Of a DNA stretch of 64,000 nt, positions 22,599 to 32,868 are shown one piece after another. Both the position numbers and the translations under genes were made by a program. Below the pieces are notes generated by a model. That model was given only the letters and a program-made list of their open reading frames with translations. It was not told where the DNA came from and made no database searches. Position 1 is the stretch's first letter; every line of letters starts with the position of its first letter. Source of the stretch: Desulfobaculum sp044987625 (GTDB lineage: Bacteria > Desulfobacterota > Desulfovibrionia > Desulfovibrionales > Desulfovibrionaceae); NCBI RefSeq assembly GCF_044987625.1, contig NZ_JBJDSB010000006.1:1-64000 (forward strand), read 5' to 3'.

Positions 22599-25500
22599 AT
22601 GCAGCACCCTCATGTACTCAAAAGGATATGGGCCAACAGAAGTATGCTTCTGACGCTCAAAGTCCTGCTTGGCGTTACGACAGTCGTAGCGGTCTTTGCA
22701 CTTGTGACGTCATCCATTGAGCGCAACGCCATTGAGCGTCACGAACAAACGTTCAACGACCAACAACATGTCCAAACGCGCATTGCGGCGCAGGGCTTCA
22801 AGCAGTCGCTGTCGGACCTTGATGGGACGATACGCGGCGCACTGCGGGCCATTACGCCGTCGCGTCTTGTTTCGTCCCCGCGGGCGAATGCGCCGGAGTT
22901 GCTTTCCATTTTGCGTGGCAGCCCGCTGGTGGCGGGGATGGTCCTGCTCCCTGACGACGGCTCGCCACTGCTGCTTGGCGAGGCCGAACCAGGCACACGC
23001 CTTTCGGAGGCCATTGTCCGATGGGTCGAAGCCCACCGCCTTGCCGCGCATGACATTCCGGGCGGGCCTTATGTTGCCCCGCTTGTCGTAACACCCAGCG
23101 ACCAGCGCCTTGGGCTGCTCTATCCGCTCTCGCCGCACACTGGGGATCCGGCGGTGCTGGCCATCATCGTCAACCTGGAACACCTGGCGAACCTCTTCAT
23201 CGCGCCACTCCGGTCCGGACAGTACGGCGCGGGCTTCCTCGTGGATGGTGAGGGTACGGTGCTGTACGACCATGAAACGGACATCATCGGGCAGAACATC
23301 TTTGAGGGCATGCACAAGGGGTTTGAGGACCTTCTCCGTGTGGATAAACGCATCACGTCGGAGCCTTCGGGCACGGACGCCTACACGTTTCCGCTTATGC
23401 GCGGGCTGGAAGTCTCGCGCAAGCTGGTGGCATGGACACAGGCGCACTTTGCCAATGCTCGGTTCTCGGTCGTCCTCTCGGCCCCGGAGCGCGAGATTGC
23501 CCATACGCTGTCTGACCTGCACACCCAGCAGGCCTTGGCGTGGGTTGTTTTGCTGCTGCTCCTGCTGGCAACGGGCGTTCTGGGCATGTTCCGCAATGTG
23601 ATGCACCATGAAAAAACCTCGCGCCAGCGCTTGGCGGACATCCTTGAGCACCTGCCGGACCCAACTTTTGTGGTGGACGAGAAACAGCGAATTCTTGCGT
23701 GGAACAAGGCTCTTGAGGACATGACCGGCGCAAGCAAAGCGCAAATGCTGGGCGCGCCGTCAACGGAGATTGCGCGGATTTTCTTTGGTGACGAAAAACG
23801 CCCACTCCTGCTGGACGCCCTGAACGGCGCCGAACTCCCTGACGTGTACGACAATATCACGCGGGACGGAGACGTTATCCGCTGCGAAACCTTCCACCCG
23901 AATTTACGTGGCGGCGAGGGAGCGTATCTATGGATAACCGCCGCGCGCCTGCCGGACACCTGCGGCTGCCCGGCCGGGGGCATTGAAACCCTGCGCGATA
24001 TCACCACCCGCAAGCATTACGAAGAGCGCATCAAATCCAGCGAGGAACGCTACGCCCTTGCGGTGGCCGGTGCCAACGACGGCATCTGGGACTGGGACCT
24101 GACGACGGACACTGTCTATTTTTCCCCGCGCTGGCTGGAAATCATCGGCCTGAGTCCTGCGGAGGAGCCAAAGGCCGTCACCCTTTGGATGGACCGCATC
24201 CACCCCGACGACAAACAACGGGTGCTGGCCTGCAACCATACGGTTATCCACGGCACACAAAACCACTTTGAGGTGGAATACCGCCTGCGGCATACGGATG
24301 GCAGTTACCGCTGGATTCTGGGCCGCGGGGCGGGGCTGCGCGCGGAGGACGGCTCCATCCGGCGCGTGGCGGGCGCGCATACCGACATCACGGAGCGCAA
24401 GCACACGGAAAACGTCAATGCCGTGCTGTTCCACATCTCCAACGCCATCAGCACCACGCGCGACCTCGACCACCTGTTCTCCTCCATCCACGCGGCGCTG
24501 AAGGCGTATATTGACGCGGACAACCTCATCATCGCCCTTGTGGACGAAGAACGGGACCGGCTGGAATTCCGCTACCTGCATGACGAGGTGGAAACGCACC
24601 TGAGCGCGCTGGAGAATATCTCGTCCACCTCGGTACGCGGCATGAACATGGAAGTCATACGCACAGGCCAGCCGCAACTGCTGCACCGCGAGCAGCAAAT
24701 GGCCGTGGAGGTCATTGGCACACCGTCCGAGGTATGGCTGGGCGTTCCCCTCATGCTGGACGGCAAGGTCATCGGGGTCATGTCCACACAGGACTATGCG
24801 GACCCGCACAAATTCTCCGAGCTGGACGTGGAGCTTATGGTCTCGGTGTCGGAGCAGGTGGCCATGGCCATCCAGCGCAAGCAGAACGAAGAGGAACTCG
24901 CGCGCCTTGCCCTGCACGACCCGCTGACGGGCCTGCCGAACCGCAACCTCTTTTCCGAGCGCCTGGAGCGCGCCCTCCAGCGCACCAAGCGCCACGCGGC
25001 CTACCAGTTTGCGGTGCTGCTGTTTGACCTTGACGGCTTTAAGAAGGTCAACGACTCCTTTGGGCACCATGTCGGGGATGAACTCCTCACCCGTGTCGCC
25101 ACGCGCCTGAAGCCCGCCCTGCGCAACACGGACACCATGGCCCGCCTCGGCGGCGACGAATTCGCCATCCTGCTGGAGGACTTCAACTCCACGCGTGAGG
25201 TCATCTCCATCGTCAAACGCATTCAAGGCGAGGTGGGGCGGCCCTACGTCACCGCGCAATCCACCATCACCATCTCCGCCAGCATCGGCATTGTCCTGCA
25301 GGGCACGCAGTACACGGATACCGAAGCCATCCTGCGCGACGCGGATACCGCCATGTATCAGGCCAAGGGCATGGGCAAGGCCACCTTCATGGTCTTCAAC
25401 AAGGAAATGCACGAACAGACCGTGCAGATGCTGACCATGGAGCGCGACCTGCACAGCGGCGCGGCCAACGACGAGTTTGAACTCCAATACCAGCCGCTTT

Positions 25501-26240
25501 TCAACACAAAGGATTTCACGGTCTCCGGGGTTGAGGCGCTGGTGCGGTGGCGGCACCCGGAGCGGGGCCTGCTCAGCCCTGCGGACTTCCTTGGTGTTGC
25601 CGAGGACTGCGGCTTTGTGGCGCAACTGGATACCATGGTCATCGGCAAGGCCTGCGCGGACATGGCGCGCCTTGTTCAGTCGCCCCATATTCCGGGGGAC
25701 TTCACTATGCATATCAATATATCATCCCTCCAGTTGCAGAATTCCGGCATCACCACCTCCATCGCCGCCTGCCTGCGGGAGTCCGGGCTGGCCCCGGAAC
25801 GCCTGACGCTGGAATTTTCCGAGCACGCGGCCATGTCCGACCCGCCCGCCGCGCTGGAGACCTTCCGCCGCCTCAAACGCCTTGGGGTAAGCATTGCGCT
25901 GGACGACTTCGGGACCGGGCAGTCGTCGCTGTCGTACCTCCAGCGCTTTCCCATTGATACCGTCAAGGTGGACAGACGCTTCACCAACACCATCTGCACC
26001 AGCACAGAAGACCGCCGCACCGTGCGGTCCATGACGGTGCTGGCCGAAAGTATGGGGCTAGACGTCATCGCTGAAGGCGTGGAAACACAGCAGCAACTGG
26101 ACCTGCTGCAGGAGTTCAAATGCGACATGGTGCAGGGTTTTCTTTTCGGAAAACCCGTGGCGTACGACAAAGTGAGCAGTATGCTGCAATCCATGGAAAA
26201 ACTCGCATCCCCCCTTGCGCAAACCGAACACATCGCATAA
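22599..26240 (+). CDS. membrane PAS/GAF/GGDEF/EAL c-di-GMP enzyme
   Basis: A 1213-aa protein. An N-terminal membrane helix (about 18-38), a periplasmic sensor region and a second helix (about 305-325) are followed by two PAS segments (WDWDLTTDTVYFSPRWLEI in the second), a GAF domain, GGDEF and EAL. The diguanylate cyclase site RLGGDEFAILLED is intact, with product-inhibition site RNTD five residues before it. The phosphodiesterase site keeps EAL, DDFGTGQSS, VKVDRRF and AEGVET. Both activities are therefore possible; net direction cannot be read. No strong ribosome binding site is seen at ATG 22599; ATG 22644 is an alternative. Confidence 0.9.
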   Translation: MQHPHVLKRIWANRSMLLTLKVLLGVTTVVAVFALVTSSIERNAIERHEQTFNDQQHVQTRIAAQGFKQSLSDLDGTIRGALRAITPSRLVSSPRANAPELLSILRGSPLVAGMVLLPDDGSPLLLGEAEPGTRLSEAIVRWVEAHRLAAHDIPGGPYVAPLVVTPSDQRLGLLYPLSPHTGDPAVLAIIVNLEHLANLFIAPLRSGQYGAGFLVDGEGTVLYDHETDIIGQNIFEGMHKGFEDLLRVDKRITSEPSGTDAYTFPLMRGLEVSRKLVAWTQAHFANARFSVVLSAPEREIAHTLSDLHTQQALAWVVLLLLLLATGVLGMFRNVMHHEKTSRQRLADILEHLPDPTFVVDEKQRILAWNKALEDMTGASKAQMLGAPSTEIARIFFGDEKRPLLLDALNGAELPDVYDNITRDGDVIRCETFHPNLRGGEGAYLWITAARLPDTCGCPAGGIETLRDITTRKHYEERIKSSEERYALAVAGANDGIWDWDLTTDTVYFSPRWLEIIGLSPAEEPKAVTLWMDRIHPDDKQRVLACNHTVIHGTQNHFEVEYRLRHTDGSYRWILGRGAGLRAEDGSIRRVAGAHTDITERKHTENVNAVLFHISNAISTTRDLDHLFSSIHAALKAYIDADNLIIALVDEERDRLEFRYLHDEVETHLSALENISSTSVRGMNMEVIRTGQPQLLHREQQMAVEVIGTPSEVWLGVPLMLDGKVIGVMSTQDYADPHKFSELDVELMVSVSEQVAMAIQRKQNEEELARLALHDPLTGLPNRNLFSERLERALQRTKRHAAYQFAVLLFDLDGFKKVNDSFGHHVGDELLTRVATRLKPALRNTDTMARLGGDEFAILLEDFNSTREVISIVKRIQGEVGRPYVTAQSTITISASIGIVLQGTQYTDTEAILRDADTAMYQAKGMGKATFMVFNKEMHEQTVQMLTMERDLHSGAANDEFELQYQPLFNTKDFTVSGVEALVRWRHPERGLLSPADFLGVAEDCGFVAQLDTMVIGKACADMARLVQSPHIPGDFTMHINISSLQLQNSGITTSIAACLRESGLAPERLTLEFSEHAAMSDPPAALETFRRLKRLGVSIALDDFGTGQSSLSYLQRFPIDTVKVDRRFTNTICTSTEDRRTVRSMTVLAESMGLDVIAEGVETQQQLDLLQEFKCDMVQGFLFGKPVAYDKVSSMLQSMEKLASPLAQTEHIA

Positions 26241-26756
26241 TCTATAATCGCGTGGTTCGCCTCTGCCTTATACGCCGCCCCCTGCCATTGGCGGCGCAGG
26301 CAACGGCCCAGCGCCTCCGTCCTCCAAACAGCGTGCTTGGATCCTCCTGACCGGTCCGGTGCGAAGCGGCACACCCCCCGCAACGCCCGGACCGCGTCAC
26401 GTTTTGACAAAAACGCAGAATCCCACCATCCCACCACAGCCAATTTCCACAATAGCTGCGGCCGCAAGTCCCCGTATCCACTTTCATATTGTCAATTTCG
26501 TCATGAAAATGTAAGAGTGTCCAACGTCGTCCATCCCCGTGGTTTCGTTTTGGATACCTGCCACAGGACGAAAAGGGGCGTGTGGTGTCTGCGTCTTGCT
26601 TTCCACCGCACCTCCAGCAACATTGCTTTCGCGCCGTATCTTCGGTATTGCCGCGAAAAGATACGCATTTCTCATAGATGCGCATCAGGCTGCAGGCGGG
26701 GGCTGCCTGTAGCCCATGACAGTATTGTCACCCAACTACCTATTTGGAGGTGCTTG
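26241..26756. other. leader/upstream region of the ABC transporter operon
   Basis: About 515 bp without a convincing gene. It holds an inverted repeat GGTCCGG/CCGGACC (about 26352-26390), palindrome GATGCGCATC near 26677, a 10-bp hairpin GGCTGCAGGC/GCCTGTAGCC (26688-26714) and TGACA-gtat-TGTCA (26717-26730) just before the ribosome binding site. The last two may regulate dppA. No known riboswitch was recognised. Confidence 0.45.
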
Positions 26757-28313
26757 ATGAGACGTTTTATCATTGCATGCATCTGCGCCGTTATGGTCGT
26801 GGGCATGAGCTCCATGGCTTCGGCAAAGACGCTGAAGGTCGCATTTGATGCCGACCCGGTTTCCCTTGACCCGCATGTGCAGCTGTCCGGCGGCATGCTC
26901 CAGTACTCCCACCTCGTTTTTGATCCGCTCATCCGCTGGACCAAGGACATGGCCTTCGAGCCGCGCCTTGCCGTGAAATGGGAGCGTATCGACCCCCTGA
27001 CCATGCGCTTTTACCTGCGCAAGGGCGTCAAGTTCCACTCCGGCAACACCTTCACCGCTGCCGACGTGAAGTGGACCCTCGCCCGCCTGAAAAAAAGCCA
27101 GGACTACAAGGGCCTGTTCACGCTCTTTGATGAGCCCACCATCATCGATGACTACACCATCGATATCAAGACCACCAAGCCGTACCCCCTGCTGCTCAAC
27201 ATGGCGACCTACATCTTCCCCATGGACAGCAAGTTCTACACCGGCATGGACGAAGAGTCCGGCAAGCCCAAGGACGCCATCGTCAAGATTGGCCCCTCCT
27301 TCGCCCTGAACCACGAGTCCGGCACCGGCAAGTTCACCGTGACCCACCGCGAGCACGGCGTGCGCATGGTCTTCAAGGCTTTCCCCGAGTACTGGGACAA
27401 GAACTCCGGCAATGTTGACGAGCTCGTCCTCACGCCCATCAAGCAGGCCGCAACCCGTGTGGCTGCCCTCCTGTCCGGCGACGTTGACTTCATCATGCCC
27501 GTGCCGCCCCAGGACTACGACCGCATCGACGGCGACCCCCGCGTGAACCTGATCACCATGCCCGGCTCCCGTCTCATCACCCTGCAGCTCAACCAGAAGC
27601 GCCGCCCCGAGTTCGCTGACCAGCGTGTGCGTCAGGCCATTGTCTACGCCACCAACAACGCGGGCATCGCCAAAAAAATCATGAAGGGCCGCGCCACCGC
27701 TGCCGGTCAGCAGGCCCCCGAAGGCTACGTGAGCTTCCAGGAAGACCTGAAGCCCCGCTTCGACCTGAACAAGGCCAAGCAGCTCATGAAGGAAGCAGGC
27801 TACGCCGACGGCTTTACCTGCTCCATGATCGCCCCCAACAACCGCTACGTGAACGACGCCAAGATCGCGCAGGCCTTTGTTGCCATGCTCGCCAAGATCA
27901 ACATCCGTGTTGACCTGAAGACCATGCCCAAGGCCCAGTACTGGGATCAGTTCGACGCTCAGGTTGCCGACATCCAGATGGTTGGCTGGCACCCCGACAC
28001 CGAAGACTCCAGCAACTACACCGAGTACCTGCTGATGTGCCGCGACCTCGAAGCTGGCATCGGCCAGTACAACAGCGGCAACTACTGCAATGAGGAAGTG
28101 GACAGCCTCATCAACGCTGCCATGACCGAGACCAACCCGGCCAAGCGTAGCGCCATCCTCAAGAAGGCCGAACGCATCATCTATGATGACGCCGCCTTCG
28201 TGCCCCTGCACTGGCAGCACCTCTCCTGGGCCGCCGCCCCCAAGTGCAAGAACGTGGACGACATCGTCAACGTGATGAACTTCCCCTACTTTGGCGACCT
28301 GATCGTCGAGTAG
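26757..28313 (+). CDS. dppA: ABC transporter substrate-binding protein (family 5)
   Basis: A 518-aa periplasmic binding protein for dipeptides or oligopeptides. The signal peptide is residues 1-22, ending SSMASA. Family 5 text follows: DPVSLDPHVQLSGGMLQ, LAVKWERIDPLTMRFYLRKG and RVRQAIVYATNNAGIAKKI. GGAGG lies 6 nt upstream of ATG 26757; the open frame above is not used. Codon use is strongly biased to C-ending codons, suggesting high expression. It heads dppABCDF, and a hairpin follows its stop. Peptide is the likeliest substrate; nickel or another ligand cannot be excluded. Confidence 0.9.
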   Translation: MRRFIIACICAVMVVGMSSMASAKTLKVAFDADPVSLDPHVQLSGGMLQYSHLVFDPLIRWTKDMAFEPRLAVKWERIDPLTMRFYLRKGVKFHSGNTFTAADVKWTLARLKKSQDYKGLFTLFDEPTIIDDYTIDIKTTKPYPLLLNMATYIFPMDSKFYTGMDEESGKPKDAIVKIGPSFALNHESGTGKFTVTHREHGVRMVFKAFPEYWDKNSGNVDELVLTPIKQAATRVAALLSGDVDFIMPVPPQDYDRIDGDPRVNLITMPGSRLITLQLNQKRRPEFADQRVRQAIVYATNNAGIAKKIMKGRATAAGQQAPEGYVSFQEDLKPRFDLNKAKQLMKEAGYADGFTCSMIAPNNRYVNDAKIAQAFVAMLAKINIRVDLKTMPKAQYWDQFDAQVADIQMVGWHPDTEDSSNYTEYLLMCRDLEAGIGQYNSGNYCNEEVDSLINAAMTETNPAKRSAILKKAERIIYDDAAFVPLHWQHLSWAAAPKCKNVDDIVNVMNFPYFGDLIVE

Positions 28314-28382
28314 CCAGCTTGGTCGGAGTCGTTGAGGACTTGCATAATTGACCACAAAAGTGTAAATCCCACCCGCTCCGGT

Positions 28383-28437
28383 GAAAGCTTTTGCAGGCCC
28401 GGTCGCCCTTTGGCGGCCGGGCCGAACAAAGGCTTTC
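28383..28437 (+). promoter_or_regulatory. intercistronic hairpin between dppA and dppB
   Basis: Nested stems: GAAAGC/GCTTTC outside, then GGCCCGG-t-CGCC-cttt-GGCG-g-CCGGGCC. There is no T run. It is likely to stabilise the upstream dppA message or partly stop transcription, so the binding protein exceeds the permeases. Confidence 0.6.
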
Positions 28438-28511
28438 GCCTTCCCATTCAGGGTGTTGCGCCCTTCTCGGGCGCGACCGCAGAATCCGCAAACTCACAAC
28501 AAGCATAGGCC

Positions 28512-29489
28512 ATGTTCGCATTCACAGTTCGCCGCATTGCGCAGGCACTCATCGTGATGCTGGTTATCAGCGTCATCGGTTTTGGCATCAAGCAGGCCGT
28601 CGGCGACCCGATCCGGGATATCGTGGGCATATCCGTGTCCGCCGCCGAAAGGGCGCGCCTTGCCGAGGAGCTGGGGCTTAACGACCCGCTCCCCGTCCAA
28701 TGGGTTCGCTTCGTCAAGGACGCCGCTCACGGCGACCTTGGCCAGTCCTTCTTCTTCAAGCAGCCCGCTCTGGAAGTCATCATGCAAAAGGCCCCGGCTA
28801 CGCTGGAGCTGGTCATCGTTGCTTCCATCATCATCTTGGTTCTTTCCATTCCGATAGGTATCTACTCGGCATGTAAACCGAATGCATTCCTCTCACGATT
28901 CTTCATGGGAGGGTCAATCATAGGCGTCTCGATCCCCGTCTTCTTGACGGCTATCCTGCTCATCTATTTCTTCTCGGTGAAACTGCACTGGCTACCATCA
29001 TATGGACGCGGCGAAACCGTTATGCTGTGGGGATTCTGGAGCACCGGCTTCCTGACGGCGGATGGTCTGAAGCACCTTATTCTGCCGGGCATCTCGCTGT
29101 CCTCGGTTATGCTGCCGCTGTTCATCCGCCTTATCCGCGCGGAAATGAAGGAAGTGCTGGAAGCCGAGTACATGAAATTTGCCCGCGCCAAGGGCCTGAG
29201 GCCGTGGCGCATCCTCATTGTGCACGGCTTTAAAAACACCCTGCTCCCGGTCATCACCGTGGGCGGCGTGCAGCTGGGCACCATGATTGCCTTTACCGTT
29301 TTGACCGAAACGGTCTTCCAGTGGCAGGGCATGGGCTTCATCTTCCTGGAAGCTGTGGAGCGCGCAGACTCCTCGCTTCTGGTGGCCTATCTTGTGTTCG
29401 TCGGCGCCATCTTCGTGTGCGTGAACACCGTTGTGGACATCATCTATGGCCTGGTGAACCCCATGGTCAGGGTTGCAGGTAGGAAATAA
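28512..29489 (+). CDS. dppB: ABC transporter permease (DppB type)
   Basis: A 325-aa inner membrane permease with about six helices. It starts MFAFTVRRIAQALIVMLVIS, typical for DppB/OppB, and has the cytoplasmic EAA-type loop AEYMKFARAKGLRPWRILIVH that contacts the ATPases. It lies 198 bp after dppA, across the hairpin, and ends 2 bp before dppC. Confidence 0.93.
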   Translation: MFAFTVRRIAQALIVMLVISVIGFGIKQAVGDPIRDIVGISVSAAERARLAEELGLNDPLPVQWVRFVKDAAHGDLGQSFFFKQPALEVIMQKAPATLELVIVASIIILVLSIPIGIYSACKPNAFLSRFFMGGSIIGVSIPVFLTAILLIYFFSVKLHWLPSYGRGETVMLWGFWSTGFLTADGLKHLILPGISLSSVMLPLFIRLIRAEMKEVLEAEYMKFARAKGLRPWRILIVHGFKNTLLPVITVGGVQLGTMIAFTVLTETVFQWQGMGFIFLEAVERADSSLLVAYLVFVGAIFVCVNTVVDIIYGLVNPMVRVAGRK

Positions 29490-29491
29490 TA

Positions 29492-30409
29492 ATGAGCATC
29501 TGGAAACGCTTCAAAAAGTCGTACTTCCTCTATAGCTTCCTGCGCGATCCGCTGGCTATGGGGAGCTTCATCATGTTGGTCTTCTTCGTGGTGGCCGGTT
29601 TTTCCGCGCCCATCACCGCGCCGACCAACCCCTACGACACATCGCAAATCAGCATCATGGATTCCGAGCTGCCGCCCATCTGGATGGACGGCGCGGACCC
29701 GAACTTCATCCTCGGCTCCGACGCACAGGGGCGCGACCTCCTGTCCACCATCCTCTACGGCACCCGTGTGTCTGTGGTTATCGGCCTTGGCGCCGTGAGC
29801 CTGCAGGCCATGCTCGGCATCCTTATCGGCCTTGTGGCCGGCTACCGCGGCGGCAAGCTGGACTCCATCCTCATGCGTGTGGCTGACGTGCAGCTGTCAT
29901 TTTCCACCTATATGGTGGCCATCTTCCTCGGCGCCATCTGTCAGGCCGCCTTCGGCGTGGCCAAATACGAGCAGATTGCCGTGCCGTTCCTTATTTTCGT
30001 CATCGGCTTTGCCGAGTGGCCGCAGTATGCGCGTACCGTTCGCGCCTCTGTGCTGGCCGAAAAGAGCAAGGAATATGTGGAAGCGGCCCGCGTCATCGGC
30101 CTGCCGTCCCGCCGCATCATGTGGCGTCACATCCTGCCCAACACGCTCACCCCGGTGCTCGTTATCTCCACGGTGCAGGTTGCCAACGCCATCATGAGTG
30201 AGGCCGCCCTGTCCTTTATCGGTCTGGGCATGCCCGTGACCAAGCCGTCCCTCGGCTCGCTCATCAAGTCCGGCTTTGAGTACTTCTTTAGCGGCTCCTG
30301 GTGGATCACCATCTTCCCGGGCATTGTGCTGGTTGGCCTCATCCTGTCCATCAACCTGCTTGGTGACTGGATGCGCGACTTCCTCAACCCCAAACTGTAC
30401 AAGAAGTAA
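29492..30409 (+). CDS. dppC: ABC transporter permease (DppC type)
   Basis: A 305-aa permease, partner of DppB. N-terminal helix LAMGSFIMLVFFVVAGFSAP, then ILGSDAQGRDLLSTILYGTR and the EAA loop KEYVEAARVIGLPSRRIMWRH (read in two parts) are family marks. AGGAAA precedes ATG 29492. Confidence 0.93.
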   Translation: MSIWKRFKKSYFLYSFLRDPLAMGSFIMLVFFVVAGFSAPITAPTNPYDTSQISIMDSELPPIWMDGADPNFILGSDAQGRDLLSTILYGTRVSVVIGLGAVSLQAMLGILIGLVAGYRGGKLDSILMRVADVQLSFSTYMVAIFLGAICQAAFGVAKYEQIAVPFLIFVIGFAEWPQYARTVRASVLAEKSKEYVEAARVIGLPSRRIMWRHILPNTLTPVLVISTVQVANAIMSEAALSFIGLGMPVTKPSLGSLIKSGFEYFFSGSWWITIFPGIVLVGLILSINLLGDWMRDFLNPKLYKK

Positions 30410-30412
30410 GCC

Positions 30413-31408
30413 GTGAAGATTCAACCGCAAGACACAACCAACGAGACCGGCAAGCTGCTGGAAGTCCATGACCTGACGGTCAAGTTCGCCATGCGCAAGG
30501 GCACCCTGCCCGCGGTGAACAACGTGAGCTTCTCCCTGAATCCGGGCGAACGTATGGGTCTGGTCGGCGAATCCGGCGCTGGCAAGTCCGTCACCGGCTT
30601 TGCCATCCTGAACCTGATCAGCAAGCCCGGCTACATTGAGTCCGGCAGCGTCCGCCTTGAGGGCGAAAATATATCGGCCCTGTCCTACGACGAGATGCGC
30701 CACATCCGCGGCAACCGCATCAGCATGATTTTTCAGGATCCCATGATGACCCTGAACCCCGTGCTGACCATCGGCACCCAGATGGTGGAAACCCTGCAGG
30801 CGCACCAAAACATCTCGCGCAAGGACGCCGAGGCCATCGCCATTGAAAAGCTGCGCAAGGTGTACATTCCCTCGCCGGAAAAACGCCTGGAGCAGTACCC
30901 GCATGAGTTCTCCGGCGGCATGCGCCAGCGCATCGTCATCGCCATCGCCCTGCTCACCTCGCCGAGCCTTATCATTGCCGACGAGCCGACCACCGCGCTG
31001 GACGTGACCATTCAGGCCGAAATCATGGCCCTGCTGGAAGAGCTGTGCGAGACCGAAAACATGGGTCTCATCCTCATCACGCATGACCTCGCCGTCGTGT
31101 CGCAGGTGACCCAGAAGATCGCCGTCATGTACGCAGGCCGTGTCATCGAGATGGGCCTGACTGACGAAATCATCAAGAATCCCCTGCATCCCTACACCCG
31201 TGGCCTCATCAGCGCCCTGCCTCAGGCCGGCGGCGCCAAGGGCGCGCGGCTGGCACAGATTCCCGGTGTGATGCCCAGCCTGCTCAGCATCCCCAAGGGC
31301 TGCGCCTTCCACCCGCGCTGCAACATGTGCTCCTCGCAGTGTACGACGGAGCTGCCGCTCCTCACCTCGCGCGAATCCGGAAACCTTGTTGCCTGCCACT
31401 GTGTATAG
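30413..31408 (+). CDS. dppD: ABC transporter ATP-binding protein (DppD type)
   Basis: A 331-aa ATPase starting at GTG 30413, 3 bp after the dppC stop. Walker A GESGAGKS at 52-59, signature FSGGMRQRI, Walker B LIIADEPTTALDV and the C-terminal oligopeptide-ABC region with clustered Cys (CAFHPRCNMCSSQC), typical of DppD/OppD and possibly an Fe-S or metal site. Confidence 0.94.
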   Translation: MKIQPQDTTNETGKLLEVHDLTVKFAMRKGTLPAVNNVSFSLNPGERMGLVGESGAGKSVTGFAILNLISKPGYIESGSVRLEGENISALSYDEMRHIRGNRISMIFQDPMMTLNPVLTIGTQMVETLQAHQNISRKDAEAIAIEKLRKVYIPSPEKRLEQYPHEFSGGMRQRIVIAIALLTSPSLIIADEPTTALDVTIQAEIMALLEELCETENMGLILITHDLAVVSQVTQKIAVMYAGRVIEMGLTDEIIKNPLHPYTRGLISALPQAGGAKGARLAQIPGVMPSLLSIPKGCAFHPRCNMCSSQCTTELPLLTSRESGNLVACHCV

Positions 31409-31427
31409 GGAAGGACGGTAACTCTCT

Positions 31428-32456
31428 GTGAAGACTTCTGTCGATACGACCAATCCGCTGCTCGGCGTTAAAAACGTCGTTAAGCACTTTGATATCTCCG
31501 GCGGCATGCTGGACCAGATTAAGTTCAGCGGCGGCAAGATTCGCCGCGAGCAGACCCTTGTCAAAGCCGTTAACGACGTGACCTTTGACATCTTCCCCGG
31601 CGAGACGCTCTCCGTGGTTGGCGAGTCCGGCTGCGGCAAGTCCACCCTCGCCCGGACGGTGATGGGCCTGTATGCGCCCACCAGCGGCGAGCTGCGCTAC
31701 CGCGGCGAGCGGTACGACAGCCTCACCGCCCGCCAGATGATGCCCTACCGCGCCAAAATGCAGATGGTGTTTCAGGCCCCCTACGCGTCCCTGAACCCGC
31801 GCATGACGGTCAAGCAGATTCTGGAGGAGCCGCTGCGCTTCCACTTCCCCACCCTTTCCGACGCCGAAGTGCGTGACAAGCTGGAGGAAGTGATGGGTCT
31901 GGTTGGCGTGCGCCCCGGCTGGGCCGGCAACTACCCCCACGAATTCTCCGGCGGCCAACGCCAGCGCATCTCCATTGCCCGCGCGCTGATGGTGGACCCG
32001 GAATTCATCGTGGCGGACGAGCCCATCTCCGCGCTGGACGTGTCCATTCAGGCGCAGATTCTGAACCTGCTTATGGACGCGCAGGACAAGCGCGGCCTGA
32101 CCTACATGTTCATCAGTCACGACCTGTCGGTTGTGGAGCACATCTCCACCCGCGTGGCCGTGATGTACCTTGGTACGCTGTGTGAACTCACAGAAGCCGA
32201 CAAGCTCTTCAACGATCCCCTGCATCCGTATACGCAGGCGCTGTTGTCGGCCATCCCCAAGCTGGGGCAGAAGGGATCGGATCACGTCAAGCTTTCCAGC
32301 GACGTGCCGACGCCCATCAACCTCCCTACGGGCTGCGTGTTCCACGGCCGCTGCCGCCACGCCAACGAGCGATGCCGCAGGGAAATCCCGAAGCGCATTG
32401 AGCCGTCGGCAGGGCACTTTGTTGCCTGCCACGCCGTGGAGGAAGGCCGCATCTAA
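31428..32456 (+). CDS. dppF: ABC transporter ATP-binding protein (DppF type)
   Basis: A 342-aa ATPase starting at GTG 31428. Walker A GESGCGKST at 65-73, signature FSGGQRQRI, Walker B FIVADEPISALDV and C-terminal GCVFHGRCRHANERC. It forms the heterodimer with DppD that powers import. Last gene of the operon, followed by a GC-rich hairpin. Confidence 0.94.
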   Translation: MKTSVDTTNPLLGVKNVVKHFDISGGMLDQIKFSGGKIRREQTLVKAVNDVTFDIFPGETLSVVGESGCGKSTLARTVMGLYAPTSGELRYRGERYDSLTARQMMPYRAKMQMVFQAPYASLNPRMTVKQILEEPLRFHFPTLSDAEVRDKLEEVMGLVGVRPGWAGNYPHEFSGGQRQRISIARALMVDPEFIVADEPISALDVSIQAQILNLLMDAQDKRGLTYMFISHDLSVVEHISTRVAVMYLGTLCELTEADKLFNDPLHPYTQALLSAIPKLGQKGSDHVKLSSDVPTPINLPTGCVFHGRCRHANERCRREIPKRIEPSAGHFVACHAVEEGRI

Positions 32457-32489
32457 GGTGCTGCACTTTCTGACCTTTTGGTAGTCATT

Positions 32490-32520
32490 CCCCGCCCGGG
32501 TCCGCCCGGGCGGGGATTCT
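32490..32520 (+). terminator. terminator of the dpp operon
   Basis: CCCCGCCCGGG-tccg-CCCGGGCGGGG (32490-32515) followed by ATTCTGTTTCTC, a modest T tract. Confidence 0.7.
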
Positions 32521-32547
32521 GTTTCTCACACCTTCATTTGGGCAAGC

Positions 32548-32865
32548 ATGGACAACGCGCCTCATACTCCTTGGTACGTCTACCTTTTGCGCTGCGCGGA
32601 CAACTCGTTGTACTGTGGCGTCACCACGGATATCCATCGCCGCCTAAACGAACATAATTCCGGGAAGGGTGCCCGCTATACCCGCGGACGCGGACCAGTC
32701 CGGCTGGAGGCGTATGCCACCTTTGCCGACAGGGTCACCGCCTGCCGCGTGGAATACGCCGTAAAACAGCGGCCCGCCGCTGAGAAACCCGCCTTTCTAC
32801 AACACATGCAGGACGTCCACGCCGCTGGGAAAGACTCTGGCGACACCGCGTCCTCCTTGGAGTGA
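32548..32865 (+). CDS. GIY-YIG nuclease-domain protein (YhbQ/UPF0213 type)
   Basis: A 105-aa single-domain protein. The GIY-YIG pattern is seen as WYVYLLRCADNSLYCGVT, followed by the conserved Arg in DIHRRLNEHNSGKGARYTR and the catalytic-region Glu in CRVEYAVKQ. Stand-alone proteins of this type probably act on damaged or branched DNA, but their role is unsettled. It lies 3 bp upstream of prfC and is probably co-transcribed with it. Confidence 0.9.
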   Translation: MDNAPHTPWYVYLLRCADNSLYCGVTTDIHRRLNEHNSGKGARYTRGRGPVRLEAYATFADRVTACRVEYAVKQRPAAEKPAFLQHMQDVHAAGKDSGDTASSLE

Positions 32866-32868
32866 TTT

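Noticed and set aside
26242..26685. 147-codon minus-strand ORF upstream of dppA
   Set aside because: Trp/Cys/Arg-rich composition, no ribosome binding site, no domain; it lies in the A/T-richer promoter region.
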